Source: Lingula anatina (taxonomy: Eukaryota > Brachiopoda > Lingulata > Lingulida > Lingulidae). From it: a stretch of DNA of 37,432 bases. This document shows positions 1-11,092 of this stretch, piece after piece. Both the position numbers and the translations under genes were made by a program. A model generated the notes under the pieces. The model saw only the letters and a program-made list of their open reading frames with translations, was not told the DNA's origin and made no database searches. The stretch spans positions 15,991 to 53,422 of the forward strand of contig NW_019773576.1 of NCBI RefSeq assembly GCF_001039355.2, given 5' to 3'. The stretch's first letter is position 1; each line of letters begins with the position of its first letter.

Positions 1-410
1 AAATGTCCTCTGACTCTCAGGGTGGGGACCAGTTCCGTGGTATCCTCTGACTCTCAGGGTGGGGACCAGTTCCGTGGTGCCCTCTGACTCAGAGTGGGGA
101 CCAGTTCTGTGGTGTCCTCTGCCTCTCAGGGTGGGGACCAGTTCTGTGCTGCTATTTGACTCTCAGGGTGGGGACCAGTTCTGTGGTGTCCTCTGATTCT
201 CAGGGTGGGGACCATTTCTGTGCTGCCTTCTGACTCTCAGGTTGGGAACCAGTTCCGTGGTGCCCTCTGACTCAGAGTGGGGACCAGTTCTGTGGTGTTC
301 TCTGACTCTCAGGGTGGGGAACTAGTTCAGTGGTGTCCTCTGACTCTCAGGGTGGGAATCAGTTCTTGCTGCCCTCTGACTCTCAGGGTGCTGATCAGTT
401 TTTATTTTTT
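1..410. repeat. Minisatellite, ~37-39 bp unit, about 10 copies
   Basis: Imperfect head-to-tail units built on CTCTCAGGGTGGGGACCAGT followed by TCTGTGGTGTCCTCTGA run from the window edge to about 410, where they decay. The array may continue to the left. One variant unit (CCTCTGACTCAGAGTGGGG, missing the usual TCTCAGG spacing) occurs near 81 and again about 183 bp later, so the array seems to have a five-unit higher-order period. No coding function is apparent. Confidence 0.9.
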
Positions 411-1042
411 ATGACCCTTTAAGACTCCGGGTGGAGACTACATGACTGAATACAGTTAAACAATGACCAAGGTTGTGTCAACTGCGGAACGTATTTGGCA
501 CAAGTTGACATTGTCACCGCTTTTCTGACGAAACACTTATCGTCTGATGTGTCAACATACCTGTGGTATTTCCATTACGAAGAGAGCAAGAGATTTCCGC
601 ATAAAAAATACAAGAGACTTTTTTCTGGGGTTTTAAATGAGTCAACCTTGCAACTGTCAAGTATTAAATCATTAAAGAAACTTCTCATAAAGCAAGTGTT
701 TTCAGCCAATTAATATTTCATCTAGCTATCTTACCGAAAAAAGTAACTTATTACAAAAGAAGCCCCAAGTATTATTGCGATTAAAAATTACCCTGCCTCG
801 TTTTCAAAACCATCGTGCATGAACCTATACCTTTCAAACGTCCACAAAGCATATTCTCTATTTCCAGTTTCTTTCACTAAATCTCCCTCCCAGTGTATGC
901 ACAGTATCTGGGATCCAAAATTTATCTTATCTCTTAGAAGTAATACAGTGAACTAAAAATGAAGGTTGTCCTAACCAAGAAATCTGTAAGCGACTTCACC
1001 GCCTCGGCTATAGACAGGCACTTTCACCCTGTTACGTAAATA

Positions 1043-1250
1043 TAGGGCGCACTCAGAACAAGTTGATCTGCGGACTAACAGATCCGCGGACCAACTCTGG
1101 CGCCACCCACTTGAAAGCGTGCCGAGATTTAGTTGCTTTGCCCCTGCTGGGACGGCGCGTGTGGGAGGCGGGAATCCATGGTCAAGTGCGTGCTATATTT
1201 GATACGCGGACCAGTTACTCCGCGGATCAGCTTTGTTGTGAATGCTCTCA
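1043..1250. mobile_element. MITE-like element with ~29 bp TIRs, TA-flanked
   Basis: The left end (GCGCACTCAGAACAAGTTGA, then TCTGCGGA) is the imperfect inverted complement of the right end (TCCGCGGATCAGCTTTGTTG, then TGAATGCTC). About 23 of 29 positions match. TA lies directly outside both ends, as expected for a TA target-site duplication (Tc1/mariner-like superfamilies). CGCGGACCA-type motifs repeat just inside the ends. There is no transposase, so it is non-autonomous. Superfamily assignment is inference. Confidence 0.6.
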
Positions 1251-1899
1251 TAGACAACATAAGTCGACAAAAAGACCAGTCTCGCACAGAATTGGCCTGT
1301 TTTAGTTAATATAACGTAAAATATAAATTCTTATTTGAAAATATGTGTGAGTTTTATTTTCAAACGGCGCCAATATTAACAATTTTGTATCTTGTTATTC
1401 ATTTATTCGTATATTTTTATGGGAATCGGTGCAATGCTGCCCTCGACGGGCCCCTGATTAAACGACAAAGAAGCAACGGCACAATTAAGAATTCTCAGTC
1501 CCCAAATTTGTGAAGAGTTGTCAACCATAGTACCCAATTAATTCCTAAGAGATAATAATTCCTGGAGAAAGAAAAGGGGTGAATTGTTAATAAAAAAAAA
1601 AAAACGGCAGAATATTTTCAAACCACAGGGATGCACCCATACAGTTTAAAAATATAAGACTATGATTTGCTTAATTTTACTTGCAGGTTGTCCCATTAAG
1701 AAAGGACGAAACAAACAATCAAATATATTGATATATTAATGGACACAACCTACGGTTCAAATTAAATGTGTTTTTGTTGTTATATAGAGCTCTATAATCG
1801 AAACAATACATCAAAAGTTATAGTCCTGTATATACCAGTATAGCGCCGAATGCAAATGCTGACGTTTACATGTACTTGTACTTGCAAAAGACTAACACC

Positions 1900-2107
1900 C
1901 CATTTCCATAGATTAGATCGACCTACTTTAGATCGACCTAACTCCCTGGGGGTTCACGCTAAATAGCTGTCAGCCGGGCGGACACGAAAGTTAATTACCC
2001 TCTTACAGCTTGTAGTAGGCGGGACGAACATTTAAGTCGGATTATCTGAAAGTAATCTAGTGAGACTCCCCGCGGGGATAGATCGATCTAAAATCTATGG
2101 GAATAGA
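1900..2107. mobile_element. MITE-like element with ~25 bp TIRs
   Basis: The left end reads CATTTCCATAGATTAGATCG and continues ACCT. The right end read in reverse complement gives CTATTCCCATAGATTTTAGA and continues TCGATCT. The TIRs therefore match with few differences. The GATCGACCTA motif recurs inside the left end. No protein is encoded and no clear target-site duplication is seen. Confidence 0.55.
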
Positions 2108-3057
2108 GCCTATGTTTTGCCAAAGAGTTATAACTCCTTGGTTTTGCATACAACAAATAACATGAATAAACTATCCGCAGATTTCACCAAGCACAAAATG
2201 CTGCTCATAAGGCCGCTTTCTAGCCTGCAGGCGGAGACACTGTGAACAAGATAGACTGCCAACAGTATATTATGTGCTGTATCAATTTGTCGTTATTGTC
2301 ATTATAACGGTGCGACAGATGTCGTTGATGCCTGCGCTTTGGGAAAGTTGCCTTGCGCTTCATTTCTCGTAGTTTTGCCCTCTGTGTCCCATAAGCTGAT
2401 TAAAAAGCTACGTTTAATGATAATAAAAAGAGCGTTGTTTTTTATCGTTTGGTAAAAGAGGATATTCAAAATTCAAAAATAAACTTTTCTCCATTGTTAT
2501 TCTCTTCCTACCTATCACTTATCTCTCCTCTGTTCTAATTCTCGACCAAATGAGTATCGCATTACCACTTGTTTCGAGTTTTTATTGGATTTGGTAAGGG
2601 TACTCAAAATGGGTCTCTCTTTCCCGTTCGAGTTCATCATTCACTTGTTTTCCTTATTATATGAATCATCATGACTGCGGTCATAATACAATGTTTCTAT
2701 CTCAGCCTGAGGCGGGCGCATTGTGTTAGGCTAATAGCGACACAATAACTTGGCAAAACCCCGATGAATTTCGAACAAAATAGATTTTGCCTCTGAACAC
2801 AGAAATTTCTCTCTCTTTCTCTCCTTTTATTCGCCGCTTTCCCCCTTTTCCTCATGCCTGTTTCTCATTATCTCTCTCTAAATAAATTTAAAAAGAAAGA
2901 GCGACATGAAAAATATCAGATTTTCATGATTCCTATTTCATACTGAGCAGTATTGGAGAATAAGGAAGCAATAATTGAAAAAAATGCTTAAAGAAACAGT
3001 ACGTTGGGAAGATATCGACTACGAATATGTCATGACGTATGGCTACATCTAAATCGC

Positions 3058-3061
<4 letters not shown>

Positions 3062-3154
<93 letters not shown>
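3062..3154. repeat. (CT)n followed by poly-T microsatellite
   Basis: About 20 CT dinucleotides run directly into an uninterrupted tract of about 50 T. Apparent open frames across it on the minus strand (poly-Lys, Arg-Glu runs) are repeat artefacts. Confidence 0.95.
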
Positions 3155-3155
<1 letters not shown>

Positions 3156-3275
3156 ATAATATGCAGACGAAGAGAGGAGTAGATGAATGCAACCCACGTC
3201 GCTGCCTAAAATAAAATTCATTCTTCTGCAGGGAGGCAAAAGACAAAATTTGACCTCCACACTCCCCCTCCCCTG

Positions 3276-3278
<3 letters not shown>

Positions 3279-3312
<34 letters not shown>
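3279..3312. repeat. (AC)n microsatellite
   Basis: About 17 perfect AC units. Confidence 0.95.
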
Positions 3313-3315
<3 letters not shown>

Positions 3316-3759
3316 CTTAAAAAGTCCTTTACTTTACATGAGGACCAAACGAACATTTTCATCCCCCTCCCCAACAAACACATATACATTAAATGTCTAG
3401 GTCGTTATATGTGTACCTTTTGATAAAAAAAGGCGATACGCACCCGTTTCCTCTTTGGCGAGAACAGTTGGAACGAAACGTGCGACGTGCTTTTATTTTG
3501 GCTCGGATGTGTTTTTATATGTTATTTGCCAAATTTTCCCAATATATCAGATTCGCACCTGTCATCTGGTTTATTATATTTAGCGGACAAGCATTCTCTT
3601 CGTCTGACAGGTGTTGTCGAAATGTTTTACATTTATGTCGCGCTCTTGCTTTCACAGTAGGCGCCATTAATGTAACAAGGAGGGACGCCAGAAACGAAAT
3701 AACGGGAAAATTATCAACGAGAACTAAGACTGTGGACTGTAAAATCGCGCCAAAAAGCC

Positions 3760-3905
3760 ATGATGAGGATCATTGCAAAGGGATTTTGTTTTATTTTCAT
3801 TTTTATCGTCGTTTTGTTGAAAAGCGGCTGCTGTGAATTAACGAGGAGCGCTTGCGCGGGGAATAAACAGCGAAGTTTAGTAAGCGATCCGGAAAGTTGT
3901 AACAG
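3760..3905 (+). CDS. CBM14 gene exon 1: signal peptide and first half of domain 1
   Basis: Encodes residues 1-48 plus two bases of codon 49. It contains the signal peptide, then CAGNKQRSLVSDPESCN, which holds the first two cysteines of a CBM14 domain. The donor is AACAG|GTATTT; reading on hits TAG within three codons, which supports splicing here. The exon lies in a different frame from a longer open frame (3393-3836) that overlaps it and shows no domain. Confidence 0.8.
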
Positions 3906-4365
3906 GTATTTGTAGACTTCAGTACTTTATTGCTCAAGTTGATTCATTTTCATTATTAATTCAGCACAACGAGATGACGCTGGAAGATGAAAACAGCAAT
4001 TCCAAAACAAAAAACAGAGCTAATTTGCGAGTAAGAAGAATTTCTGAAAGCTTCTCGTCAGCTGTTTTGTGAACTCTATTATTAAAGCATTTTAGCGACG
4101 ATTTGTATAACGGTGTTGCATTTCCTCAAAATCAACCGATCTACTTTTCGTTTTCTAGAAATAAATAAAAGGACATGCAGTGAGGAAAATTCAAAGGGCG
4201 AAGGAGGTGGGGGGAGGGAGTGCATGTCTCATTTTAAGGGTATTTCAACCCTCCAGGGATCTGTCATGACTTACGTTAAATTCCCAGAGGGGTAAAATAA
4301 TTAATTATCATTTTTCTGCCTCTCTTTGCACGACATGTTTACAATAATATATGATAGGAGTGAGT

Positions 4366-4404
<39 letters not shown>

Positions 4405-4750
4405 GAGGGGGCACCAACCCCCTAGATCTGCCCATAGCTTATCTATACCCTCTACCAGGGTGGCAGGCGCATTTTCCTCCAGCCAGTTAGAAGATTAACC
4501 ATATTTAGCCAGAGACATTATCTGTGAAAATCTAGTGAAAAACGAATCAATAGACCTGGTACAGGATAGCATATCTACATGTATATATGTTCTTTTTGTA
4601 CGGCAGGTTTATCGTGTGTTGGTACGGCTACCCAGTGTACACACTCTCCTGTCCAGATGGTCTTCACTGGAACCCAGTCGTACACACCTGCGTCCATCTC
4701 CGGGATTCTATATGTGACTGTAAGTATTCTAGTGAGAGCGCCTTATTCTG

Positions 4751-4783
<33 letters not shown>

Positions 4784-5485
4784 TTTGGGTGTGTGTGTGT
4801 GTACGTCTGTGTATGCGTGTGTGTGCGTTTTGTAGAGTTGTGGATTCTTGTTTTGTAGATTTGTAGGTTTTTACTGCCTATTGTGTGTATCTTGAAAAAA
4901 ATTGAATGTTATTGTTTGTATAATTAGTGTATAATATTTATTTAGATAATGCTCGGAGCCTATTTGTACCAAGCAACCAATGAGCGCATATTTTACATGT
5001 GGATTAGTCATCTGCCAATGCCAGTAAAGAACGTGCTTAGAACTGTAATAATCGTCTACATTGTTTGACACCAAACGAACTTTTGATAAATGGACCCCCG
5101 CACCCCAACCAAACATTTTAATATTTTCAGCATCAAAAGGTGGTCAGAGCTCATTCAGTTTTGAAGAACCGTCCAGTCACCCAGGTGGCACGAAGACAGA
5201 CTCGTCTGCTGGCGGTGATAGCGAGGCCTCGTTATCGTCAGCCTCCGCCCTGATGTCATCAGAAGCATCAGGTGATGGAGAGGAGGATTTATATGTCACA
5301 TCCAAGAGTAAGGGGGGCTAAAACTGGCATTTCCGTTTTTACCATTTTAGCCCGTAGCAAAACCTTTTAAATTAATTTTGACATCACATAGATATCGACA
5401 GCATTTCCTGTCTTCCAGGTCTGACAAGTACCAGTACACTTTATATAGGGCCTACATGTATATTTCTCCTTAAAGGGCATTTACA

Positions 5486-5543
<58 letters not shown>

Positions 5544-6928
5544 CAACAATAAAAATAACAATAACAATAAACAGTATATCCAGTAACCGTTTCTGTCTGT
5601 AAAAATATATCGTCATTTCAATATTTCTCATCATGGCGTTGTTATACTGTATTACAGTACACCACTTGTGCATGAAACATAACTGGGGCAATAATCCGGA
5701 ACCGACCGACTGCAGTCGATATCTCTCCTGCTCTGGAGGAACGGTCGTTGCCAGGATGCGATCCTGTCCATCCGGTTTGCTGTTCCATCCCGGACTTCAA
5801 ATCTGCACATGGCCGACTGACGTAGATTGCGGAGATCGCCCTTATCCAGGAGTAGCACCTGTTTCTACCACCTTTTCTGGCAGTAGTACTAGAAGAAGTA
5901 CAACCGTTCCTACAACTAGAAGCACTGGCATTGATCCTCTGTGTTTGACACGCAAGTATGGCAATAATCCGGAACCAGACGACTGCAGCCAATACCTCTC
6001 TTGCTCAGGCGGAATTGTTGTCGCTAGAAAAAGGCCCTGTCCATCCGGTTTACTTTTCCATACTGCGCTACAAATTTGCACATGGGCAGCTACAGTTAAC
6101 TGTGGAGATCGCCCTAATCCAGGTGCTACTTCTACCACTGCTCAGACTACTAGCACTACTCCTGCAACAACGCATACCATAACAACGGTTACTACGACAA
6201 CCAGGCGTCCCATGACGACGACATCACCCTCTCCAGCTATGACTAGTAGTGTTATGCCTATTTCCTCCACTGCTTCTATTAGCACTCAAAGAAGTACACC
6301 GAGCTCTGCAGCAGAAACTACAAGAAGCACTGACCCTCTTTGTATGACGAGAAAGTCGGGAAACAATCCGGAACCTAACGACTGCAGCAAATATCTGTCT
6401 TGCTCTGGCGGAACCGTCGTCGCTAGGATGCGATCCTGTCCATCCGGTTTGCTTTTCCACCCTGCACTACAAATTTGCACATGGGCAGCCTCAGTTGATT
6501 GTGGAGATCGCCCTTTGTCAGCTGCAAGCACTTCTTCTACCACTGCCCAGACCACTAGCACTGCTCCTGCAACAACGCATACCATAACAACGGTCACTAC
6601 GACAACCAGTCGTCCCATGACGACGACATCACCCTCTCCAGCTATGACTAGCACTACCATGCCAATGTTCTCCACCTCAGGCACTAATAGCCAAAGTAGT
6701 TTAACACCCTCCTCTAACTCCAGGACAGGCGGCGGTGGGGTGGACCCTCTCTGTGTGAACGAGGGGGACAACCCTGACCCCAGTAGTTGCAGCCTCTATC
6801 TGTCATGCGCACACGGCCGGGTTGTTGCTAGGATGCGGCACTGTCCCACTGGACTTTTGTTTGATTCTGTACTGCGGATGTGCAACTGGCCCGCTTACGT
6901 AGACTGTGGCCACCGCCCTTTGCCTTGA
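3760..6928 (+). CDS. Secreted multi-domain chitin-binding (CBM14/peritrophin-A) mucin-like protein, 4 exons
   Basis: Exons 3760-3905, 4607-4719, 5131-5307 and 5658-6928 join in frame to 568 residues. All three introns are GT-AG. The start is the first of two adjacent ATGs and precedes a signal peptide (hydrophobic core about residues 9-20, FCFIFIFIVVLL), so the product should be secreted. Five CBM14 domains follow, each with the six-cysteine pattern: Cys32-85, Cys150-203, Cys241-294, Cys374-427 and Cys511-562. Domains 2-4 share NNPEPxDCSxYLSCSGG and CPSGLLFHxxLQICTW. An acidic, Ser-rich spacer (about 87-145) follows domain 1. Thr/Ser-rich, probably O-glycosylated linkers separate domains 3-5. 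The family binds chitin in extracellular matrices such as peritrophic lining, cuticle or molluscan shell. There is no enzymatic domain. Which matrix it serves is unknown. A longer 5' region or alternative first exon cannot be excluded. A possible AATAAA lies at 7213-7218. Confidence 0.88.
4368..4400. repeat. (TG)n microsatellite in intron 1 of the CBM14 gene
   Basis: About 16 TG units. A second, interrupted TG-rich tract lies in intron 2 at about 4751-4830. Confidence 0.93.
4607..4719 (+). CDS. CBM14 gene exon 2: second half of domain 1
   Basis: The acceptor TACGGCAG|GTTTAT and donor GACT|GTAAGT bound 113 nt. Joined to exon 1 it completes codon 49 and gives FIVCWYGYPVYTLSCPDGL and then HWNPVVHTC, ending in DSICD. 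This supplies cysteines 3-6 of domain 1 with normal CBM14 spacing. The match across the join is strong evidence for the exon pair. Confidence 0.85.
5131..5307 (+). CDS. CBM14 gene exon 3: Ser/Gly/acidic linker
   Basis: The acceptor ATATTTTCAG|CATC and donor TCCAAGA|GTAAGG bound 177 nt. It encodes about 59 residues rich in Ser, Gly, Glu and Ala with no cysteine, a spacer between chitin-binding domains 1 and 2. The phases (enters 1, leaves 1) keep the reading frame. There is no domain match, so the call rests on splice sites and frame. Confidence 0.7.
5485..5540. repeat. (AAT)n microsatellite in intron 3 of the CBM14 gene
   Basis: About 18 AAT units, followed by degenerate AACAAT/AATAAC units to about 5570. 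Confidence 0.95.
5658..6928 (+). CDS. CBM14 gene exon 4: domains 2-5 and mucin-like linkers
   Basis: The acceptor is ATTACAG|TACACC; the stop is TGA at 6926-6928. This large exon encodes four CBM14 domains. Two Thr-rich linkers share near-identical stretches (TTHTITTVTTTT, RPMTTTSPSPAMTS). Domain 5 is the most divergent (NEGDNPDPSSC) and lies at the C-terminus. A frame open upstream to 5633 is intron read-through. Confidence 0.93.
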
Positions 6929-7212
6929 CTGGACCATGCTACTTAGAAAGAGAAGGTAGAACATTTAAGATATGTCGTTTTGTCTTACGTGGTGTCCGTA
7001 GTTAGTAGTATTTCCTCATTTAAATGTTGAAATATCTTAGATACCACTATAGGACAATATTGAAAATCGCAGTATAAAATATATCGTATCCTTTTATTTA
7101 ATGGTTGTGTATTGTAGTATTGGTATTATATCTTTATTATCAAAAAGTCACGCCTGTTAGCGAGCGGAGCAGATATCTTAGAAATGATGTCTCTCTCTCT
7201 TCATCAATACGG

Positions 7213-7218
7213 AATAAA
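7213..7218 (+). promoter_or_regulatory. Possible polyadenylation signal of the CBM14 gene
   Basis: AATAAA lies about 285 bp after the stop codon on the coding strand. It is the first clear match downstream. No transcript evidence is available. Confidence 0.35.
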
Positions 7219-8630
7219 GGATTAATTAAAAATTATATTTAATCCAAACCTAAATCATTGTAATGTGCTTTGCCATAGATATTTGTGTATATATAAAATA
7301 TGTCAAAATCTTACCATATGCGGCATCAAGCATTAAAAGGTTGTGGAAAGGGGTTATCTTTGATTAAATACTATAAGGACGACCTTTAAAGTTGAGTTTA
7401 CTTGTATGCAAGTACGACGAAACTTCTCAACGGTTGCTCATTGACTGCCATTTTATATTCATTTTATATTATATTCTGTTAATATTATATGAAGGCCTCT
7501 TCATAGAATACACTTGCAGAACTTTGTTTTAGAAAAATTAATAAATTATATATCAGAAAATAAAGATGGATGCGTGCATGCAACTAAGTAAAAGAGTAAT
7601 ATGTTATCAAATATATTGGATGGATAACAAGCACAGTTTTTTCAGATTTGAATATTTTATAATCATCCACTATGTTTTATTACAATTTTGCATAATGCTG
7701 CAAGGCTATTCAGTGGCACAAAGAGTTTTTTTACTCGCTGGTGTTCAATGATAAAATTATTGTTCTAAAACACTGTGGCGATATTATGTTTACTTATGTA
7801 TCAAGTGTTATGCTTTCTGAAAACACTAATATTCCATCTCACGATAGTGGACTTTTAAAAAATCAATTGATATTTTATCAATTAACAGGAGACACTCTCA
7901 ACTGCGAACAGCAAGTGTGACGACTAAATAAAAAGGCCTTTAAGTGTATTATTATTATTATTATTATAAATGATAAATGATAATTCATAATTTATAATCT
8001 TTGCCGGCGTCATTTCTTCATATTAAAGAAAAAATTATTGAAAATAAAGTCAATATTGCTATATTATTTGTGTTTTAGAATATTATTTGGGCGCTACAAA
8101 TAGTGCAAAAAATCACCAAAAATTATGTGCTGAAGGACCCCCACCCCAACGTCGCTTGCGCTATGAAAGCCTTGTTTGTGTTTGGTTTCTCTATATGCCC
8201 TTATTATTAATTGCGTTAGTTGCGAACGTCAATAAATGACACATTCAACTAAATTCTCAGTTTAAAAATGCTTTAGATGTGACGCGCAGAACATTCTTTA
8301 AAATGCACTTGTTCCTTTTTGCCGACTCACTATCCCTACAGAGAGAAATCTCTCAATGCCCGAAGCAAAACTTATGGTAATAATAATATGTAAAACTGTC
8401 CTCCGGTAGCTGAAGGCATCCTCGATCTGTTGCTAGTCGATATTTTAATTCCAAGAGGGGAATATCAGCCTGTTTTTTTTTTCAGAAACCAAAGGGGGAG
8501 GTCATAACCCCCTGACCCCCCCCCTTTAAGGACGCCACTGCAGTTACATGTTTATAGAGTGAAGAAGAGGAAACATCCAATTCTATGACCGTGTTCTTAA
8601 ATAGTGTATACCTAAACAATAAAAACTTGA

Positions 8631-8632
<2 letters not shown>

Positions 8633-8711
<79 letters not shown>
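8633..8711. repeat. Compound (AC)n (AG)n microsatellite
   Basis: AC units run from 8633 to about 8671 with one interruption (ATAC), then AG units to 8711. Confidence 0.95.
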
Positions 8712-8713
<2 letters not shown>

Positions 8714-9875
8714 TCTCTTGTTGATAAAAAGGTTTCATTTGGTTGTAGAAATTTATAACAACATTATCCAGAAGATGGATTGTAGATGTCCATGTTACTA
8801 CCTTCCCTGATTCTAACTGAAATACCGCTTGTCACTGAAGCATGGGCGGGGGGATATACAGTGTATAACAAATTTCCATCTTCAGTGCCAACTCAAAAGT
8901 CCCTTTATTCTGGCTAGAATGTATGCTTTTAAGCACTTTAAAGTACACTTTATCTGTACATGGAATCACTATGCATGCCTCGGTGGCCCCAACTGATCTA
9001 CATACCAATTGTTGTGCAATGTTAACAGGTGACTGTTCGTACTAATAGGGGTTTTAGATGTGCATCTGTATCAGGCATTCCGGCCAGAGAATGATAAATA
9101 TTCATGCAACACGGAAGCAAATTAAATGATACTCTTTTGACTGTATATGATTATACAATATGGAATAAGGGGAGTCCACACGCCTTCAATTACTTCCTTT
9201 CCCACTAAAATTGGTTACATAATTCTTTGGATTTTAGATTCCTTTTTAGAGGCATCTCAATGACATCATAAACATTGTTTACCTTTTAAGCGATATAATA
9301 CTTCTCACAGTTACCTTTTATAGGAAGTCTTTTTTTATACTTTAATCTAAAACACTACCATCTACAGATAATTCAAAGATGCAGTTTAACTTATATTTAA
9401 TGTCTATGCCACAACTACTAAAAATTAAAATATGAACCTATCCAATGACATAATGATAAATTCATATTCAATTATTTAATTCAATATGGAGTGGAAATAC
9501 TAGTCGTGATTTCCATTAGGAGAGTGTTTCTCGAATAAAGTATCCCAAACTAAAAAAAGAACTGGTTTATAGATTATAATTCTGTCAGAAGTTTTGGATA
9601 GGATGTGCCACCGCTATTTAAGAAAAACGGCTCGAAATTGCTGGGGAATTGACATTTTACTACACTGTATGTAGAAAGGTGTGGCCATTATTGTGTCCCT
9701 TTTAAAGTTAATCGCAACCATCCCGTTTGGGCAGCTAAAAATAAACTTTTGCATACATCATATAATAAAGGGACGTGGAATGAAAAATTGCAGCTTTTGT
9801 TTTATGTAATACAGACTGTTCTAACCACAACATCCAGTTATTTAGATAGCTTATAGATGGAAACGCGTTGTACAT

Positions 9876-9955
9876 CAGGCCCGTATAGCCAGCACTTTCA
9901 AAAGGGGAGTTCTTTCAACCCCCCTGAGCCCCCCTCTCCTCTGGCTACAAGCCTG
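9876..9955. mobile_element. 80-bp inverted-repeat element with TACAT duplication
   Basis: The left end is CAGGCCCGTATAGCCAG. The right end is CTGGCTACAAGCCTG, whose reverse complement is CAGGCTTGTAGCCAG. TACAT lies directly outside both ends, consistent with a 5-bp target duplication. The core holds a GGGG...CCCCCC inverted segment similar to sequence at 8497-8545. It is non-coding and non-autonomous. Confidence 0.5.
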
Positions 9956-10841
9956 TACATATATATGCTCAAAGAAAATAAATTTACTATTGCAGGTGCG
10001 TAGGGACCGAAATTTAAGTGGGTGGGTCGTGAGTTGGTACATCTCTTGTATTATGTAACACAAACGGTTGTGGCCCACATTAAAATATCCGTACAGAGCC
10101 TTTGGATGTAGACAGTGCATATATTATCACAAATGAAAATTAAAATTGAGGGGGAGCGAGTCGAAAAGAAAAGTAGATTGTTCCCATTAGCCGTCTATTT
10201 CTTGGGCCTATGAGACGTGGTTACAAAAAGTGGGGGTTGGTTAGCCCTGCCCCCCCCCCTCCCCACCCCCCCCCCCTCTCCCCGCTCCTAGCTGGTTCAT
10301 ATTTGTATCATGGGTAACGAGTGACATTTTTGTTTTGAGCGTGCTTAATTTCTACAGTACCATTGTAGGCAATATACTAAGCCATACTTCTTTAATAGAC
10401 ATTGAAGGCTTAATCGGGTCTTTTAAACTGTCAAAATATCATATTTTATTATTGACGAGCCGGCTGATCCAAAGCTTAAGAATTAAAATAAAAGATAAAT
10501 AAAGGGCGCTCACTAAGTGCAGTGTATATGGTCATCCCCACGCGGCTCGTATACATGTAGTTTATAAAGATCGTACCATGTGTCATATATGATAGACTAT
10601 AAGACAATGAGACGACACTGATATGCGTATCTATATAGTTGTTGGTCCGATAAGCTGGACAACGAATCGGTCGCGCTGGACGTGAGTCGCACATGTGTAT
10701 AGGAAGATGTACATGTAGTTTTTCTCCGCCGTGAGGTTCATTTCAGGAGCATTGAGACGCAGGTCCTCACAAGTACTCTGAAATTTAGTCACATTCTGCA
10801 AGGGGATTATCGAGCAAACTGTCAACTAACTCCGTACAACA

Positions 10842-10998
10842 ATGACATCCTCTGATGGGATCTACAGGGGTTGGATTATACTGGCAATTTCTATCATTTT
10901 ATTTATGGTGAGCACGGGAGCTGAATCGTCATGGGGGACGATGATATTATGTTTTCGGCGGGACGAAGACTTCCTGGAATCGTCGCTTGCACAGCTTG
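10842..10998 (+). CDS. MFS gene exon 1: TM1
   Basis: The ATG has a good context (CAACAATGA). It encodes 52 residues plus one base, including TM1 (GWIILAISIILFMVSTGA). The donor is CTTG|GTAAAA. Sequence downstream quickly becomes a TTTA repeat. Confidence 0.85.
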
Positions 10999-11039
10999 GT
11001 AAAATCTTTTTTGTAGTTGCCTTTTTTTAATTAATTAAT

Positions 11040-11092
<53 letters not shown>

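Larger units (their letters stand above)
411..3759. other. Non-coding stretch upstream of the chitin-binding gene
   Basis: AT-rich sequence with no coding signal I can support. It holds two small inverted-repeat elements (1043-1250, 1900-2107), a CT/T microsatellite (3062-3154) and an AC microsatellite (3279-3312). The short open frames here lack homology, splice context or codon bias. The part just upstream of 3760 presumably holds the promoter and 5' UTR of the chitin-binding gene, but I recognise no core promoter element. Confidence 0.6.
6929..10841. other. Intergenic stretch between the CBM14 and transporter genes
   Basis: Mostly AT-rich with no supportable exon. It contains a compound (AC)n(AG)n microsatellite at 8633-8711, a G/C-homopolymer-rich segment at 8497-8545 that resembles the core of the small element at 9876-9955, and a C-rich run at 10245-10285. 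The open frames here are short and without homology. Confidence 0.55.

Noticed and set aside
1-410. Possible CRISPR-like array
   Set aside because: Units are contiguous with no unique spacers, and the surrounding genes are clearly eukaryotic.
495-713. 72-codon open frame after the minisatellite
   Set aside because: No homology, no splice context, composition as in flanking non-coding DNA.
3393-3836. 147-codon open frame on the plus strand
   Set aside because: It overlaps exon 1 of the CBM14 gene in another frame, has no domain or signal I recognise, and its composition is like flanking DNA. The overlapping frame gives a signal peptide and CBM14 cysteines instead.
5642-6771. Several minus-strand open frames over the CBM14 exon
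   Set aside because: They are antisense shadows of a strongly supported coding exon with Thr-rich repeats.
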